Positions 12,660 to 22,734 of a DNA stretch of 64,000 bases are shown one piece after another. The position numbers and the translations under genes are program-made. Position 1 is the first letter of the stretch. The number at the start of each line of letters is the position of its first letter. The notes beneath the pieces are model-generated. The model did no database searches and was not told the DNA's origin. It worked only from the letters and a program-made list of their open reading frames with translations. Source of the DNA: Saccharina japonica (Eukaryota; Sar; Phaeophyceae; Laminariales; Laminariaceae); the NCBI GenBank assembly GCA_008828725.1, contig MEHQ01000176.1, positions 1-64,000 on the forward strand. The letters are read 5' to 3'.

Positions 12660-13560
12660 TAAGATAATTAGCGAAGGGGTTGGGAGATACCCGCGCGCCG
12701 AGCACGGTTAATACGCCTATCGGGCATGCTGATGGTCTTGGCTAATCGTGTGGAACACTTTTTTCGTTCTCTGCTAATAGCGCAACACGTGCAGGGAAAC
12801 CAATCACTATTGTTGTACTTATCTGAAATACTTATTTAGATGTACAAGTTTGTTAACGATTGCGCACTCCCGTGGCGACTATCTTGCAGGGGGGCGGCTT
12901 CAAGACGAATTTGAGTGAATTCCTGCCAGGAGCGTGCTTTTGTTATGCTTGTACATAGTAAAAACAGCATGGATGCCGATGTTATCGGGCAGTACGTAGT
13001 ACGTATATATATATGAAGACGGTGTTACATATTTGGTTTGAAGGTTTTACCAGCAAGCTCTCGTTTGTTGAGTTTTTGCCTTTCCTTGTTCATTGTCTTT
13101 AAATAATCTATTTGGTAGATCTGCACTGAAATTGGCAATGAGAGGGTTCGTATTTGAATGTTCTTTTTTTTTCCCTCGGGCACTTATTGAAAATCGATTT
13201 CGGCACGGTCGGTATTGCCTAGAATTTTGTTTCGCGTGTTCGGGACGTGTGTACAGTAGTATTCGCACTACAGTAGGTAGGATGGCTGTTTGTGATACAG
13301 TAGCATTTGGTATTGGGCCATGGAGATGTAGTGCGTGCCAAAATAAATATCGGGTTAGGTTATCTGTCCCCGTGTGCCGCATCGACAAGGCGGTTTCGCC
13401 TACAGTGGCCAGTTCGTGAGGTAATGAACCGAGGCACATGTATCAGTATGTATTGGAAAATGTCTCACGTAAACGTACGACGGTTGTGTGTATAGAGCCT
13501 GTGATACTCCTAACAAGGCCATGCACGTAATTAATGTCTGGGACCAACAATTTTTCTTGC
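12660..13560 (+). other. Arm sequence without a supported gene
   Basis: This stretch aligns with about 31500-32560 of the right arm. Open frames at 13047-13439 (-) and 13093-13419 (+) have partners in the other arm but with frequent replacement changes and indels, so I see no sign of selection. The right arm carries a 157-bp tandem duplication here that is absent on this side. Confidence 0.4.
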
Positions 13561-13564
13561 GCAT

Positions 13565-14130
13565 GTGTGTGTGTGTGTGGAGAAGTCGGGAGTCCACGAT
13601 ACAAGGATCCTGCTTCAAATGTTCTTGTATTTACCACACAAGCCGTCATGCCACCTACCCGAAAGGGACGAGTCATCACAGCAAAATTTATCATGGATAA
13701 TTTATAATGCGGATACTCCAAACAAGGACGCAGGGGGTGAGACAACACATCCACGAAAATGTGGTGGCCTACCGATATCTAACCATGCAACCAATGAGTG
13801 CCTTAGATACGGTACACGGTACCCGTATGGGCTGTGAATGCAGTTTGATTATGTCGGCCTCGCCTAATGGCATCCAGCAGCCCCTTACAGGAAAGCTTAT
13901 TTCTACGTTTCGGCATACTGTGCGCTGCGGTGTTGCTGCGATTCTGCTGTGTGTCGTGCTACAAAGCACATCGCATGTGTCCGTCTATAATGTTCGTGGT
14001 GCCACGGCACATAGCGAAAACGACACTTGACCAGTGGGGCTGGATTAGTGTACGCCTCGCGGTTGCTATTCACTGCTGTAGTTGTGTACTTCTATTTTGG
14101 TTCGTCAGGACGCTGCATGCCATATGAGAT
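13565..14130 (+). other. Conserved open segments of unknown meaning
   Basis: Three open frames have partners in the right arm: NKDAGGETTH.RKCGGLPISN ending in a stop at 13837, and a segment with QPLTGKL.STFR..VRC at about 13870-14030 (right-arm partner 30974-31231). The last is matched over about 60 residues but replacements are common in every frame. It may be a remnant of coding sequence or simply younger-looking arm DNA. No domain is recognised. Confidence 0.25.
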
Positions 14131-14136
14131 TATTGG

Positions 14137-14141
14137 TGCCA
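14137..14141 (+). repeat. Target site duplication TGCCA (left copy)
   Basis: TGCCA immediately precedes the left LTR, and the same five bases (19723-19727) follow the right LTR. Five bases is the usual length for Copia integration. The right arm preserves the comparable unoccupied site near 30885-30895, which confirms the boundaries. Confidence 0.9.
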
Positions 14142-14367
14142 TGTTCCTAGATTGCAAATCTGGATGCCCTGACTGCCCAGCAGTCTGATGATATGTTTTA
14201 AGGTCGTTGCATTAGAGGACAGAGCGAGAGAGAGAGAGCGGAGAGAGAGCGGAGTGCTCGAACTCTCCTCCCGCACGAGGCAAGAATTCCACAATAACGC
14301 CTGCGAATATATACGCAACCCTCTACAACTTTTGTAACCGTCGTTGCTGACACGATCCAAACGAACA
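14142..14367 (-). repeat. 3' LTR of the Copia element
   Basis: This 226-bp direct repeat of 19499-19722 starts TGTTCCTAG and ends ACGAACA on the plus strand. It includes a GA-rich microsatellite tract. Because the element is on the minus strand, this left copy is the 3' LTR. Confidence 0.95.
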
Positions 14368-14675
14368 CCCTCCCTGGCTCTTGACAGCAATGACAAGACC
14401 GAAAGGACATTCAAGACAAGCTAGAACCTAACAGCCAACAACAGTCCCGCAGGAGGAAACCCGGCCACCGGGTCAAAACCCCCTGTATAACTCATATTCT
14501 CCAAACCATTGCAGTTGAAACAACGGCCGCATTCCAAACGATGACCATGGCCAGAAAATAAGATGCCAAGTGGTGCCCTACTCACCCATGCCCCTCAAAG
14601 TAGCGCGGGGTGGCGACCTGACAACTTATTCCTCGCATAACTCAAACATGGTACATCGGATAATGCTCATACCCC

Positions 14676-17600
14676 TTACTCACCCTCCAACGGCAGATTC
14701 AACAAGAACCTACGGTGAAGCTTAAAAGGGGTCGCAGCAAGGGATTTCGTCAAAATATCCGCATGCTGGTCTTTCGAAGCTACGAACTGAATGTCGATCT
14801 TCTTCGCACGAAGCAGCTCCCTAACAAAATGAAAACGTACGTCGATATGCTTGCTCCGAGCAGAACTAAGAGGGTTCTGAGCCAATGCTATGGCCCCCTG
14901 GTTATCTTCGAAAACCCGGACACATGATCCGCTTAGCTCTGGACAAATAAACGATAAGACCGCGCCCGTAAACAAAGCCTCCTTCACCCCTTCACCTAGG
15001 GCAACGTACTCTGCTTCTGCTGTGGACAATGTAACACACCTCTGCGTACTACTTGCCCAACTGACGGCCGCACCCCCCAGGGTAACTACCGTCCCCGATA
15101 CCGAGCGCCTATCATTCGCCTTATCAGCATAATCGGCATCACTATACGCATTCAAATCCAGTCCCGAACCCCGCACAAAAGTCAATCCCAAAAACCTGGT
15201 CCCGTGAAGGTACTCCATAATCTTCAAAACTGCCCTCCAGTGCCTCTCAGTAGGGTTGTGAGAGTGACGCGCCACAGCACGCACAGCGTTGGAGATGTCC
15301 GGCCTCGTCATGGTCGACAGCCACATCAAACTGCCCACAGCCTCCCTGTAAGGCCAGTCTCCACCAGGTTCGCCTTCCTCTCTTGGACCTAGTTCCACAC
15401 CAGGGGTAGCGGGGATGTCAGAGGATGAGTTAACGCCAAAACGATTCAACATGCTCTCAATAAACGCCTTCTGCGTAATCTCCAAAGTCCCCAATTCCCA
15501 GTCGCGTTTGAAAGCACAACCAGTGTACCAAGTCAGTTCTCCGAGGTTATTCGTGGGGAATTTCGTTACTAACGCGGCATGAAAATCTCTGCATGACTCG
15601 TCCGAACCTGCAATCACGATGTCATCCACATGAACAGCCATGACCAGTTGTACCTTGCCGTCCACAACCATGCGAAAAACACAAGGATCAGTCCTACACT
15701 GCTCCATACCGTACTCTACCACGGTTTCTACCAATAATCCGGCCCACTGTCGTCCACTCTGCTTCAGACCATACAGCGATCGGTTCAGGCGAACGATTTT
15801 GCCTGACATGTCACCACACCCACCGGGTAGTTTCATGTATATCTCGGCGTCGAGTTTCGCGCGAACAAAGGCTTGTGCGACGTCTAAATGAAAGATCTTC
15901 AGACCGTGTTCGTTGGCAACAGCTGCCAGAATTTTAACTGACGCTGACGAGGGAGTTGGTGCGAATGTTTGAAAGTAATCTACATCCTGCACCTGGCTAA
16001 ACCCCTTAGCCACAAGTCTAGCCTTTGTCTTTACTATCAGGCCATCCTTGTCCGTCTTGTAGGTAAACACCCACTTCGATCCTACAGGTTTCCGCCCTTG
16101 CGGCGGTATCGCTGCTTCAAACGTACCGGTCGTTTTGTGACCGTCCAATTCAATCTTCATGGCCTCTTGCCACGCCGCTTTGTACTGTGAACGCTCGACA
16201 TCTGCTACGGACTGAGGGGGCGGTTCTACGTCTTCCGGGAATCCACTCGGCATGCGCACGCTTAACTCCCCTTTGTTATCTGCTGCAGGTCCTCCAGCCA
16301 TCAGAGCCAGTGCGTCCTCCGTCGTCCAGGATGTGCTGTTCTGCGTTCTCCTAGACATCGTCAACTTGAACACTGCCGCAAGCAGCGCGTCCGCGACCTC
16401 AGGCCTCATCCTTAGCCGGCCTTCAGCAGGCTCGCCTTCCAAGCGTTGGCTCTGACCCCGGGTTCGGCCCCTTACTGTCGCGGGGAGCCGTCCCCAGCTG
16501 CTGAGCTCGTGAGCTGGTCTCCCCGACAGGACCGCGGGTGGATCCTCACCGTTCCCTTGGTCGGTGTCGGAGGCTGATGCCTCGCCCGGGTCGCTTTCGG
16601 CCCTCCCTGCCGGGACCGAGGAGGCGCCCACCGCGCCCCCTTGAGACGAGCCCGTCGTCTCTGAATTCCCGTCGCCGGCATCGCCGGCGGCAGGTGCCTG
16701 CTGGGCGCGCTCCTCCAAAAACGCGTCCAGATCGAACCCCCACGTCAAATCGAGGTCGTTCAGGCGAGCCAAACCTTCGTCTAGCTCATGCACCACCCCC
16801 CCACCACCTCGATCTGACGTGCTTCCGTCGTCTGCCTCGGACCCCCCCTCTTCCATAGACAGGGAGTCACTCGACTGGGCAGGTACAGGTGGTGCAGGTG
16901 ACACGCGCTGCCAGGTTATGTTGCGCGTGATCAGTACGGTACGGTGTCTAGTCAGCACTCGCACCGAGTCTCGGGGGTAGTTGGGTGCAGGGCCAAGGTA
17001 AAAACACTCCTGTGCTTTCGCCTGGGACTTGTTCTCCCTCTTCACCTTGCAGTAGCCAGGCTTGAGGAAAGGTAGAAGTACTACCGGGGGGGGTCTACCA
17101 TACCACATCTCGTATGGTGACTTGCTCTCGGGGTTAGCGGTGGTTGCTGTACGGTTCAAAGCATCGCACGCCCAGTGCGACGCTTCAGCCCACAACGACT
17201 CAGTTGCAGGTAGTTGCGCGCCGGGGTATAGCTCGCGAGCCTGGATTCGGCCCGCCATTGCGGCCGTCTCAATCAAGCCTAGCGCACGCTCTGCTACCCC
17301 ATTAAACTGGGGGCTGTCTGCCGTCGTGAATTCCTGCTTGATCCCTCGTGTTCTACACAGGTCTCCAAACTTCCCCCCACGGAATACACCACCCCCGTCC
17401 GATCGGACGATGACCACTTTCGAAGGGACATCGTCTGCGCGAGAATCCGCGAGGAACTGCTCGAACAATTCCGCGGAGTCCGACTTGTGGCGTATGAAAT
17501 ACACCCAAGTATACCGTGAAAAGTCATCGCGCACAATGAGAGTGTACCGCTCCCTGCCGAGAGACTCTACCACCTTGAGGCCACTAAAATCCACAAACAC

Positions 17601-19436
17601 CCTCCCGAGCTTCTTACCCGCTCGTGTGTGCGTGGATTGCTTGATGCTCTTGCGAAGTCCCTTCGTCATGGAGCACCCCCTGCATTCCAGCAGGTTTCCC
17701 TTGAGGACGATTTCTTGCTGCTCCGCGGTCTTGCGGAGTAGAACCTCGTGGGAGTGTCCAGCCGCGCAGTGGTAGTCGTTTATGTCGATCGTGGGCTTAC
17801 TGGGCTGTTGCCCTGGGGCGAGTACAGCACAGGCATTTTCCCCACTACTGCTGTCGACCCGGTAGCCGTAAAGGCTGTACAGGGTCCCACTCAACGGAAA
17901 CACGATCGAACGCTCTGACTTGAGCCGGACTACAATCCCCGAGGGGCGTCCTTCGAACGTATGGCCGTTTTTGACGAGAGTGGGCAGGGAAAATAGGTGA
18001 TAGCGGAGGTCTGGCACGTGCGCAACGTTAGCCATCAGCACTTGTACGAGACCGTTTCCGGACCGAACGACAAAGCGAACATCACCGTATCCTTCGATGG
18101 AGCGAGTTGAACCATCGGCGATGCGCAGTTTTAGGTTGCATTCTCTGTAGTTGAGCATGCAATCTGCTGAGGGCGTCATGTGAGTAGACGCTCCACTATC
18201 GCAGATCCAGATCTCGTCTCCTACCTGAAAAGCCGATTCTCCTTCCCCCATCCTGCCCAAACCATCACTACACTTGCCTGTCTCTTCGGCCTTGAAAGCT
18301 GAAGCCTGGGCCGTACCAATATCCACGTCCTTTGCTCCAACCTCGCTCGCCATCGACAGCACAGCCTCTTCTTTCGGCGTGGGGCAAACATCGCCAGAGT
18401 GCCCCAGTCCGTTGCAACAACTGCAACGCTTCTCTCTACAGTATGCGATCATATGGCCCTTCTTGCCACACTTGAAGCACTTCCGTACGAAAGTACTACC
18501 TTCGGTGGCCTTGGTGCTGCTGCCATTGCCACCGGAAGTCGCGGCTGAGTCTCTACGGGACTCACCGCTGGGGTTTGCACCCCTCTTACCAGACCTCCTT
18601 GGCCGGTATGGCTGACCCCTGGCTGGGCAACCTCGACAGGAAGCAGTTTTCCCGCGTCCCGTCGACCCGAAATCCCGCGAATCATCATCACGAAAAATCG
18701 TCTCTCCTCCTGCCGTAGTACCTCGTACAGCAGAGATGGGTCCTGCCCCTTGTGGGCTCTTCCCTACAGCAGCGCTTTGCTCGGCGCTGCAGGACTCCGA
18801 TTGGCCAATGGCTCCTCCAACAGCAGCAAGAGTCTCACGTACAGGAGTGGGTCCTGCCCTTCTTGGGCTATTCCCTACAGCAGCGCTACTCTCCGCGCTG
18901 CCGGACTCCGATTGGCCAATGCATGCTCCAACAGCAGCAGTAGTCTCTCTTACAGGAGTGGGATTTGCCCTTCTTGGGCTATTCGCTACAGCAGCGCTGT
19001 GCTTGTAGGAAAAATGGCGCGAGATGGGCAGATCAAAACCACCACCCAACTCACCATCTGGGATTTCATCCCATTCGCCAGCCCTCTCTCTGCGTCCCGT
19101 CGCTCCGAGAATGCGCGAGGCATCCCCACACAAAATGGTCTCTCTTCCGGCTGCTGTATCTTCTGCCACGCCTCCAGCAGCAGCAGAATTTTTTCGTACA
19201 GCAGAGAATGCAGCAGTAGTTCCTGCCCCTGCTGGTCTCGCTCTTACAGCAACGCTGCCCTCAGCGCCGCTGGGCTCTGATCGGCCGTTGCCCGTCATGA
19301 ACTCGGCCGTCATGCTCTTTATGGCATGCATTGTTGACGTTTGCCAATGCTCGACCACCAGCTGAAACTCACTTCTCAGCTGTTGTACCTCATCTTTGGG
19401 AAGGGCTTGCTCGTCTTGAGCCGACCCGGGAGCCAT
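14676..19436 (-). CDS. Copia gag-pol polyprotein
   Basis: A single 1586-codon frame starts 62 bp inside the 5' LTR. Gag carries two CCHC zinc knuckles (residues 320-333 and 338-351) and a repeated Ala/Pro-rich region at about 148-250. The aspartic protease motif DSGAS is at 413. Integrase shows the HHCC residues (H556, H561, C585, C588) and a D616, D680, E716 triad with the usual 35-residue spacing. Reverse transcriptase runs from about 1085 to 1330 with LDVAQAF near 1182-1188 and VDD at 1270-1272. RNase H follows (YSDAD near 1431). The order integrase before reverse transcriptase defines Copia. The length is slightly above that of typical Copia polyproteins, explained by the gag repeats. The frame looks whole. 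Confidence 0.97.
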   Translation of the reverse strand: MAPGSAQDEQALPKDEVQQLRSEFQLVVEHWQTSTMHAIKSMTAEFMTGNGRSEPSGAEGSVAVRARPAGAGTTAAFSAVRKNSAAAGGVAEDTAAGRETILCGDASRILGATGRRERAGEWDEIPDGELGGGFDLPISRHFSYKHSAAVANSPRRANPTPVRETTAAVGACIGQSESGSAESSAAVGNSPRRAGPTPVRETLAAVGGAIGQSESCSAEQSAAVGKSPQGAGPISAVRGTTAGGETIFRDDDSRDFGSTGRGKTASCRGCPARGQPYRPRRSGKRGANPSGESRRDSAATSGGNGSSTKATEGSTFVRKCFKCGKKGHMIAYCREKRCSCCNGLGHSGDVCPTPKEEAVLSMASEVGAKDVDIGTAQASAFKAEETGKCSDGLGRMGEGESAFQVGDEIWICDSGASTHMTPSADCMLNYRECNLKLRIADGSTRSIEGYGDVRFVVRSGNGLVQVLMANVAHVPDLRYHLFSLPTLVKNGHTFEGRPSGIVVRLKSERSIVFPLSGTLYSLYGYRVDSSSGENACAVLAPGQQPSKPTIDINDYHCAAGHSHEVLLRKTAEQQEIVLKGNLLECRGCSMTKGLRKSIKQSTHTRAGKKLGRVFVDFSGLKVVESLGRERYTLIVRDDFSRYTWVYFIRHKSDSAELFEQFLADSRADDVPSKVVIVRSDGGGVFRGGKFGDLCRTRGIKQEFTTADSPQFNGVAERALGLIETAAMAGRIQARELYPGAQLPATESLWAEASHWACDALNRTATTANPESKSPYEMWYGRPPPVVLLPFLKPGYCKVKRENKSQAKAQECFYLGPAPNYPRDSVRVLTRHRTVLITRNITWQRVSPAPPVPAQSSDSLSMEEGGSEADDGSTSDRGGGGVVHELDEGLARLNDLDLTWGFDLDAFLEERAQQAPAAGDAGDGNSETTGSSQGGAVGASSVPAGRAESDPGEASASDTDQGNGEDPPAVLSGRPAHELSSWGRLPATVRGRTRGQSQRLEGEPAEGRLRMRPEVADALLAAVFKLTMSRRTQNSTSWTTEDALALMAGGPAADNKGELSVRMPSGFPEDVEPPPQSVADVERSQYKAAWQEAMKIELDGHKTTGTFEAAIPPQGRKPVGSKWVFTYKTDKDGLIVKTKARLVAKGFSQVQDVDYFQTFAPTPSSASVKILAAVANEHGLKIFHLDVAQAFVRAKLDAEIYMKLPGGCGDMSGKIVRLNRSLYGLKQSGRQWAGLLVETVVEYGMEQCRTDPCVFRMVVDGKVQLVMAVHVDDIVIAGSDESCRDFHAALVTKFPTNNLGELTWYTGCAFKRDWELGTLEITQKAFIESMLNRFGVNSSSDIPATPGVELGPREEGEPGGDWPYREAVGSLMWLSTMTRPDISNAVRAVARHSHNPTERHWRAVLKIMEYLHGTRFLGLTFVRGSGLDLNAYSDADYADKANDRRSVSGTVVTLGGAAVSWASSTQRCVTLSTAEAEYVALGEGVKEALFTGAVLSFICPELSGSCVRVFEDNQGAIALAQNPLSSARSKHIDVRFHFVRELLRAKKIDIQFVASKDQHADILTKSLAATPFKLHRRFLLNLPLEGE
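18670..19000 (-). repeat. Tandem repeats inside Copia gag
   Basis: Gag residues about 147-250 contain two near-complete and one partial copy of a 37-residue unit with SAAV.NSPRRA.PTPVRET and a second half ending IGQSES.SAE. The DNA unit is 111 bp. The third copy is more divergent. Such length-variable gag regions are typical of lineage-specific expansion. Confidence 0.85.
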
Positions 19437-19498
19437 CTTTGACGTCTCGTTCCAGACTTGACAACGTCAAGCTTTTGACAACCCACACTACTGTAGTG

Positions 19499-19722
19499 TG
19501 TTCCTAGATTGCAAATCTGGATGCCCTGACTACCCAGCAGTCTGATGATATGTTTTAAGGTCGTTGCATTAGAGGACAGAGCGAGAGAGAGAGCGGAGAG
19601 AGAGCGGAGTGCTCGAACCCTCCTCCCGCACGAGGCAAGAATTCCACAATAACGCCTGCGAATATATACGCAACCCTCTACAACTTTTTTAACCGTCGTT
19701 GCTGACACGATCCAAACGAACA
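19499..19722 (-). repeat. 5' LTR of the Copia element
   Basis: This 224-bp repeat matches 14142-14367. It ends AACGAACA next to the right target-site copy TGCCA at 19723-19727. As the coding strand is minus, it holds the promoter of the element. Confidence 0.95.
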
Positions 19723-20034
19723 TGCCATTAAATTTCGCATGCAGGGTCGTGTCCAGGATTACGGTGATTGATCTGGCCGGTAGACGAACACGACGAATAT
19801 ACCAATATTGCGCTTTTTGAACGCAAGTCTGATGATATCTCACATTTTGCTTTCCTCGTCCCGAATCTCGTATTTTCTTCACTTAAGATAGTTTCTTGAC
19901 TCCTTGTGTTTCCGCCTCGCTGTACAAACTGTTGATTTGCTGGGTGGTTGGCACGACTCGGCTTACCTAGTTCAAGCCCTTGCATAACACCTAGTGTAGT
20001 ATCGCCCCTTGTGAACTAGTTGTCGTATGATATA

Positions 20035-20543
20035 ACAATACAGCTCTGCGATGAGGTTAACCCAAACACACGACGATACACAGGCGCCGCCAAAGGCCCT
20101 GAACCTTCGCTAGGGTTGGTGTCAAGTGTGCAAAAAAGGTAAAATATCATGTATAGGTGCATCGAGAAGCGCCAGGGTCCCGGCAATCGATTACACGAGG
20201 GGTTGACGCAGCTGGGGGCCAAAGCGGACGCAGAAAGGGTCATTGGTCCGGATACAGTTTATTCAGAACCACAATTCGGCACAGTGCTCTTGATAGTAGA
20301 GTGTCACCTAGCGTAGCGGGGGCACCGTGGGAGGCCAAGACGTAATTGATTTAGGTTTGATGTCTCATCCAAATAGAGGCTCAATACTTGTGGCTTGGCC
20401 TGGGGTGGTTTCATCCGTCGACAGAGAATCGAGCCGAGAAGAAAACAACAGAGAAATGCGTGGAACATGCGGCGACGCATGACGATCCATGTTAGGTTTG
20501 TATATTCGTATTTTCGCAGGATTGGTATAAAACGCAATAATGT
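20035..20543 (+). repeat. Dispersed repeat R1, copy 1
   Basis: About 510 bp beginning CAATACAGCTCTGCGATGAG match the reverse complement of 26037-26590, including TTTGGATGAAACCAC-type and TATAAAACGCAAT segments. The right arm lacks this block (30590 runs straight on), so it looks like an insertion into the left arm. No terminal repeats or coding capacity are clear. Confidence 0.65.
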
Positions 20544-20908
20544 GTAATAAGTTGCAATCTCTCTTACCATTGGGCACAGCGTATTGGGACTCAAAACCGA
20601 TGAGTAATTTGGAAGTTCAATAAAACAACGAGCAGAAGCGAAATAAAGCGCAATACCGACAATCTATAAACGCGAATATGGCCGCGTTGAGCCTTGCCTT
20701 CTATTAATAGGTTTTCGCCATATTCAGAATTGCCTCATTCTCGTCGAGAAAGGAAATTCTCAATAAGGAAATTCGGAAGTTTGTATAAGTCTGCGAACTA
20801 CTGCTATAATCCCTGTGGGTACATCCTATTGTCTGTAGATGTAAGTATAAGTGCACACCTACGTCTCGACAAAGCACACGAATTGCGAGTTCTCTGCGCT
20901 ATTCCAGA

Positions 20909-21910
20909 TCATTTTCGCGACGCGAGGTGAACCCTTTTGTTTGCTTCTTCGCCTACAGTGCACGGCGGCCTGGGCCAAACCCATGAAGGTTTACCCAGTG
21001 GCCTGCTCAAGCGCTCGCGCTGGCGGGTAATGCACAGAATCATGCAATGATGTAAAGACGTCGGTACATTCGGCGAGTTTCCCAATAGAGGTTTCATCTT
21101 GCGGTTCACGCGGAAACATCCATTCGTACGTGTCAGTATAAATCCTTGGATATGCAAGAGGAAGTCATGGGGCCAGAAGACGCCATAACACTCCCCCAAA
21201 GTAACCCACGGCTCGCTGTCAATTTACCCCCACAGCACAAAATAAAGTTCCCATCCTACAAAACAGTTACGGCGTCCAGATTATAAAAATGTATGACAAA
21301 TGCGAACGCGACGCCAAACGAAGGCTAAAGAAACCACGAAGTCGAGGGAGGAAGTTCAGTAGATGGTCGCAGCCAAACGTCCCTGATACGACCGTCGTAG
21401 GATAAGGGTCTATAATGCAGGAGCGGCATGAACGTTTATACCAGATTAGAGGGTCCTGAAAAGATATAGGGCGGTACGGAAGATGAAGAGGAGAACAAAA
21501 TGGTGCACAAAGCATATAGGGGAAACAAGTCAGACTTGCGCTCGGAAAATGTTACCAGGACGAAGTAAGAGACCCGGTAGACGAAAACAACTCAACAATC
21601 AGCAAGCATCGGGCAAGCAGCAGACGCATGGCAGTGGTCCCGAAACTCCAAAGCAAGGCAGTACGGATGCGGATAACGGGAAGCAAATATAAGACAACAG
21701 CTGGCGAGTGGGCTGTGCACGTACCGGAAAAAGTGTAACGTGGTTGAAGAGCTCCCTGCTGCTGTAGAACGATCGGGAGGAACACAGAATATACTCCTAT
21801 GCACCAGGTTCCATCGCTTTCTCGCCCGACGACCACGCAGGGACGATTGAGCCGAAATCGGGGGATTTCTACGTCGAAATTCAACAAACCTCAGCCTCAA
21901 GTTCTTAATT
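20909..21910 (-). pseudogene. Unknown gene remnant, left-arm copy
   Basis: The minus strand carries segments conserved in the right arm (plus strand 29440-30330). One starts after TATATCTTTTCAG near 21462 and encodes GACCC.. then VVSGTFGC.HL. Another (about 21199-20990) encodes LLHIQGFILTRTNGCFRVNR followed by KMKPLLGNSP. A third (about 21640-21560) shares GTTAMRLLLA. The right-arm partner begins after TTTGTTTCAG at 29741. Conserved acceptors and frame point to an ancestral multi-exon gene oriented away from the centre. Function and integrity are unknown. Confidence 0.35.
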
Positions 21911-22734
21911 TCCAAATTATCAACACATATCTCGTACCGTTGTACACCCTTCCACAGGACATGAGCGCGACATCTATCTGGCGTCTATCACTGCTCTATC
22001 TAGCTATATTACAACACTTCTGTGCCACCAGCAGTGGCAGCAGCAGCAAAGCGAGGTTGCCGGGGATTTAGACTTTATGGATGCTGAGCTTCGAAATTGG
22101 GGTACATAAAAAACGGGAGCCTAGAATTTTGAAGGTTATTGTATAGGAGTTTGAGCAGCTTTCCCCGCTGAGCCCGAATGATTAGCTGTAAAGTCCTAAC
22201 TATCTTGAAACCTCAGCCTCGAGTGCTCAACGAAGACAATTGACCAACTACAAAGACACACGCATACCTGGCGTCTGCAGCGGCGCCGCGGCGGGGTACC
22301 TGTGTCGCAGCAACGTTTGCATCATTAGCCTGTCGTTGGCGGGCCGCCACCGCAACCCGCTCGGCCTCCAGCGTCTGACGCCTGAGACAACAATATATAT
22401 ATATATATATTATATATACAAGCACAAAAATCGGCGCGCCACGCGCGCCTTATTTGTTTCTTATGGAGCTGCGCCAAGCAAAGGCTGAAGATGGTCATCC
22501 ATGTGGAATGACCACCACTCCTAAAACAAATATGTATTGGTCTATTAGATCGTGTTTAACGAACTTGCTGAACAGTCTGTCTTGCTCCCATTGGTGAGGA
22601 ACGCTGGCTTCACGAACTTCAGCGCACAAAGCCAGTCATATATGAGCCACAGATGTCGTTGGGTCTCCACACCGCTCAAGTCGGTGTCGACTCGGGGAAT
22701 CACTATTATCATCCCCGTGTTGTCGAATTTGTAG
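21911..22734. other. No recognisable gene
   Basis: This lies inside the inner limit of the inverted duplication. I see an AT dinucleotide run at about 22390-22418 and no supported coding region. Confidence 0.45.

Larger units (their letters stand above)
14142..19722 (-). mobile_element. Ty1/Copia LTR retrotransposon, whole-looking
   Basis: A 5.58-kb element lies on the minus strand, inserted in the left arm of the inverted duplication. It has LTRs of about 225 bp with TG..CA ends at both sides, a 5-bp target duplication, and one long gag-pol frame in the Copia order (gag, protease, integrase, reverse transcriptase, RNase H). The two LTRs differ by about three substitutions and one 2-bp length change, so it inserted recently compared with the arms. 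A purine-rich GGGAGGG tract abuts the 3' LTR on the coding strand. I could not identify the tRNA complementary to the primer-binding site. Confidence 0.95.
3780..21720 (+). repeat. Left arm of large inverted duplication
   Basis: Sequence here matches, in reverse complement, the block at about 29440-41310. Anchors read by eye: 3815-3860 with 41230-41280; start codons 4012 and 41081; 4139 with 40949; 5355-5470 with 38365-38240; all Cys-rich exons; 11330-12650 with 32590-33780; 13860-14136 with 31180-30900; 19728-20035 with 30885-30590; 21050-21240 with 30290-30100; 21250-21720 with 29940-29440. Arm-specific additions on this side are the Copia element, the ~1130-bp tandem duplication, a 73-bp duplication and a ~510-bp repeat at 20035. 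Non-coding identity looks like roughly 60-75 percent with many indels, exons higher, so the duplication is old. Confidence 0.85.

Noticed and set aside
18750-19280. 176-codon plus-strand frame and others within 14.7-19.4 kb
   Set aside because: Antisense shadows of the Copia polyprotein.
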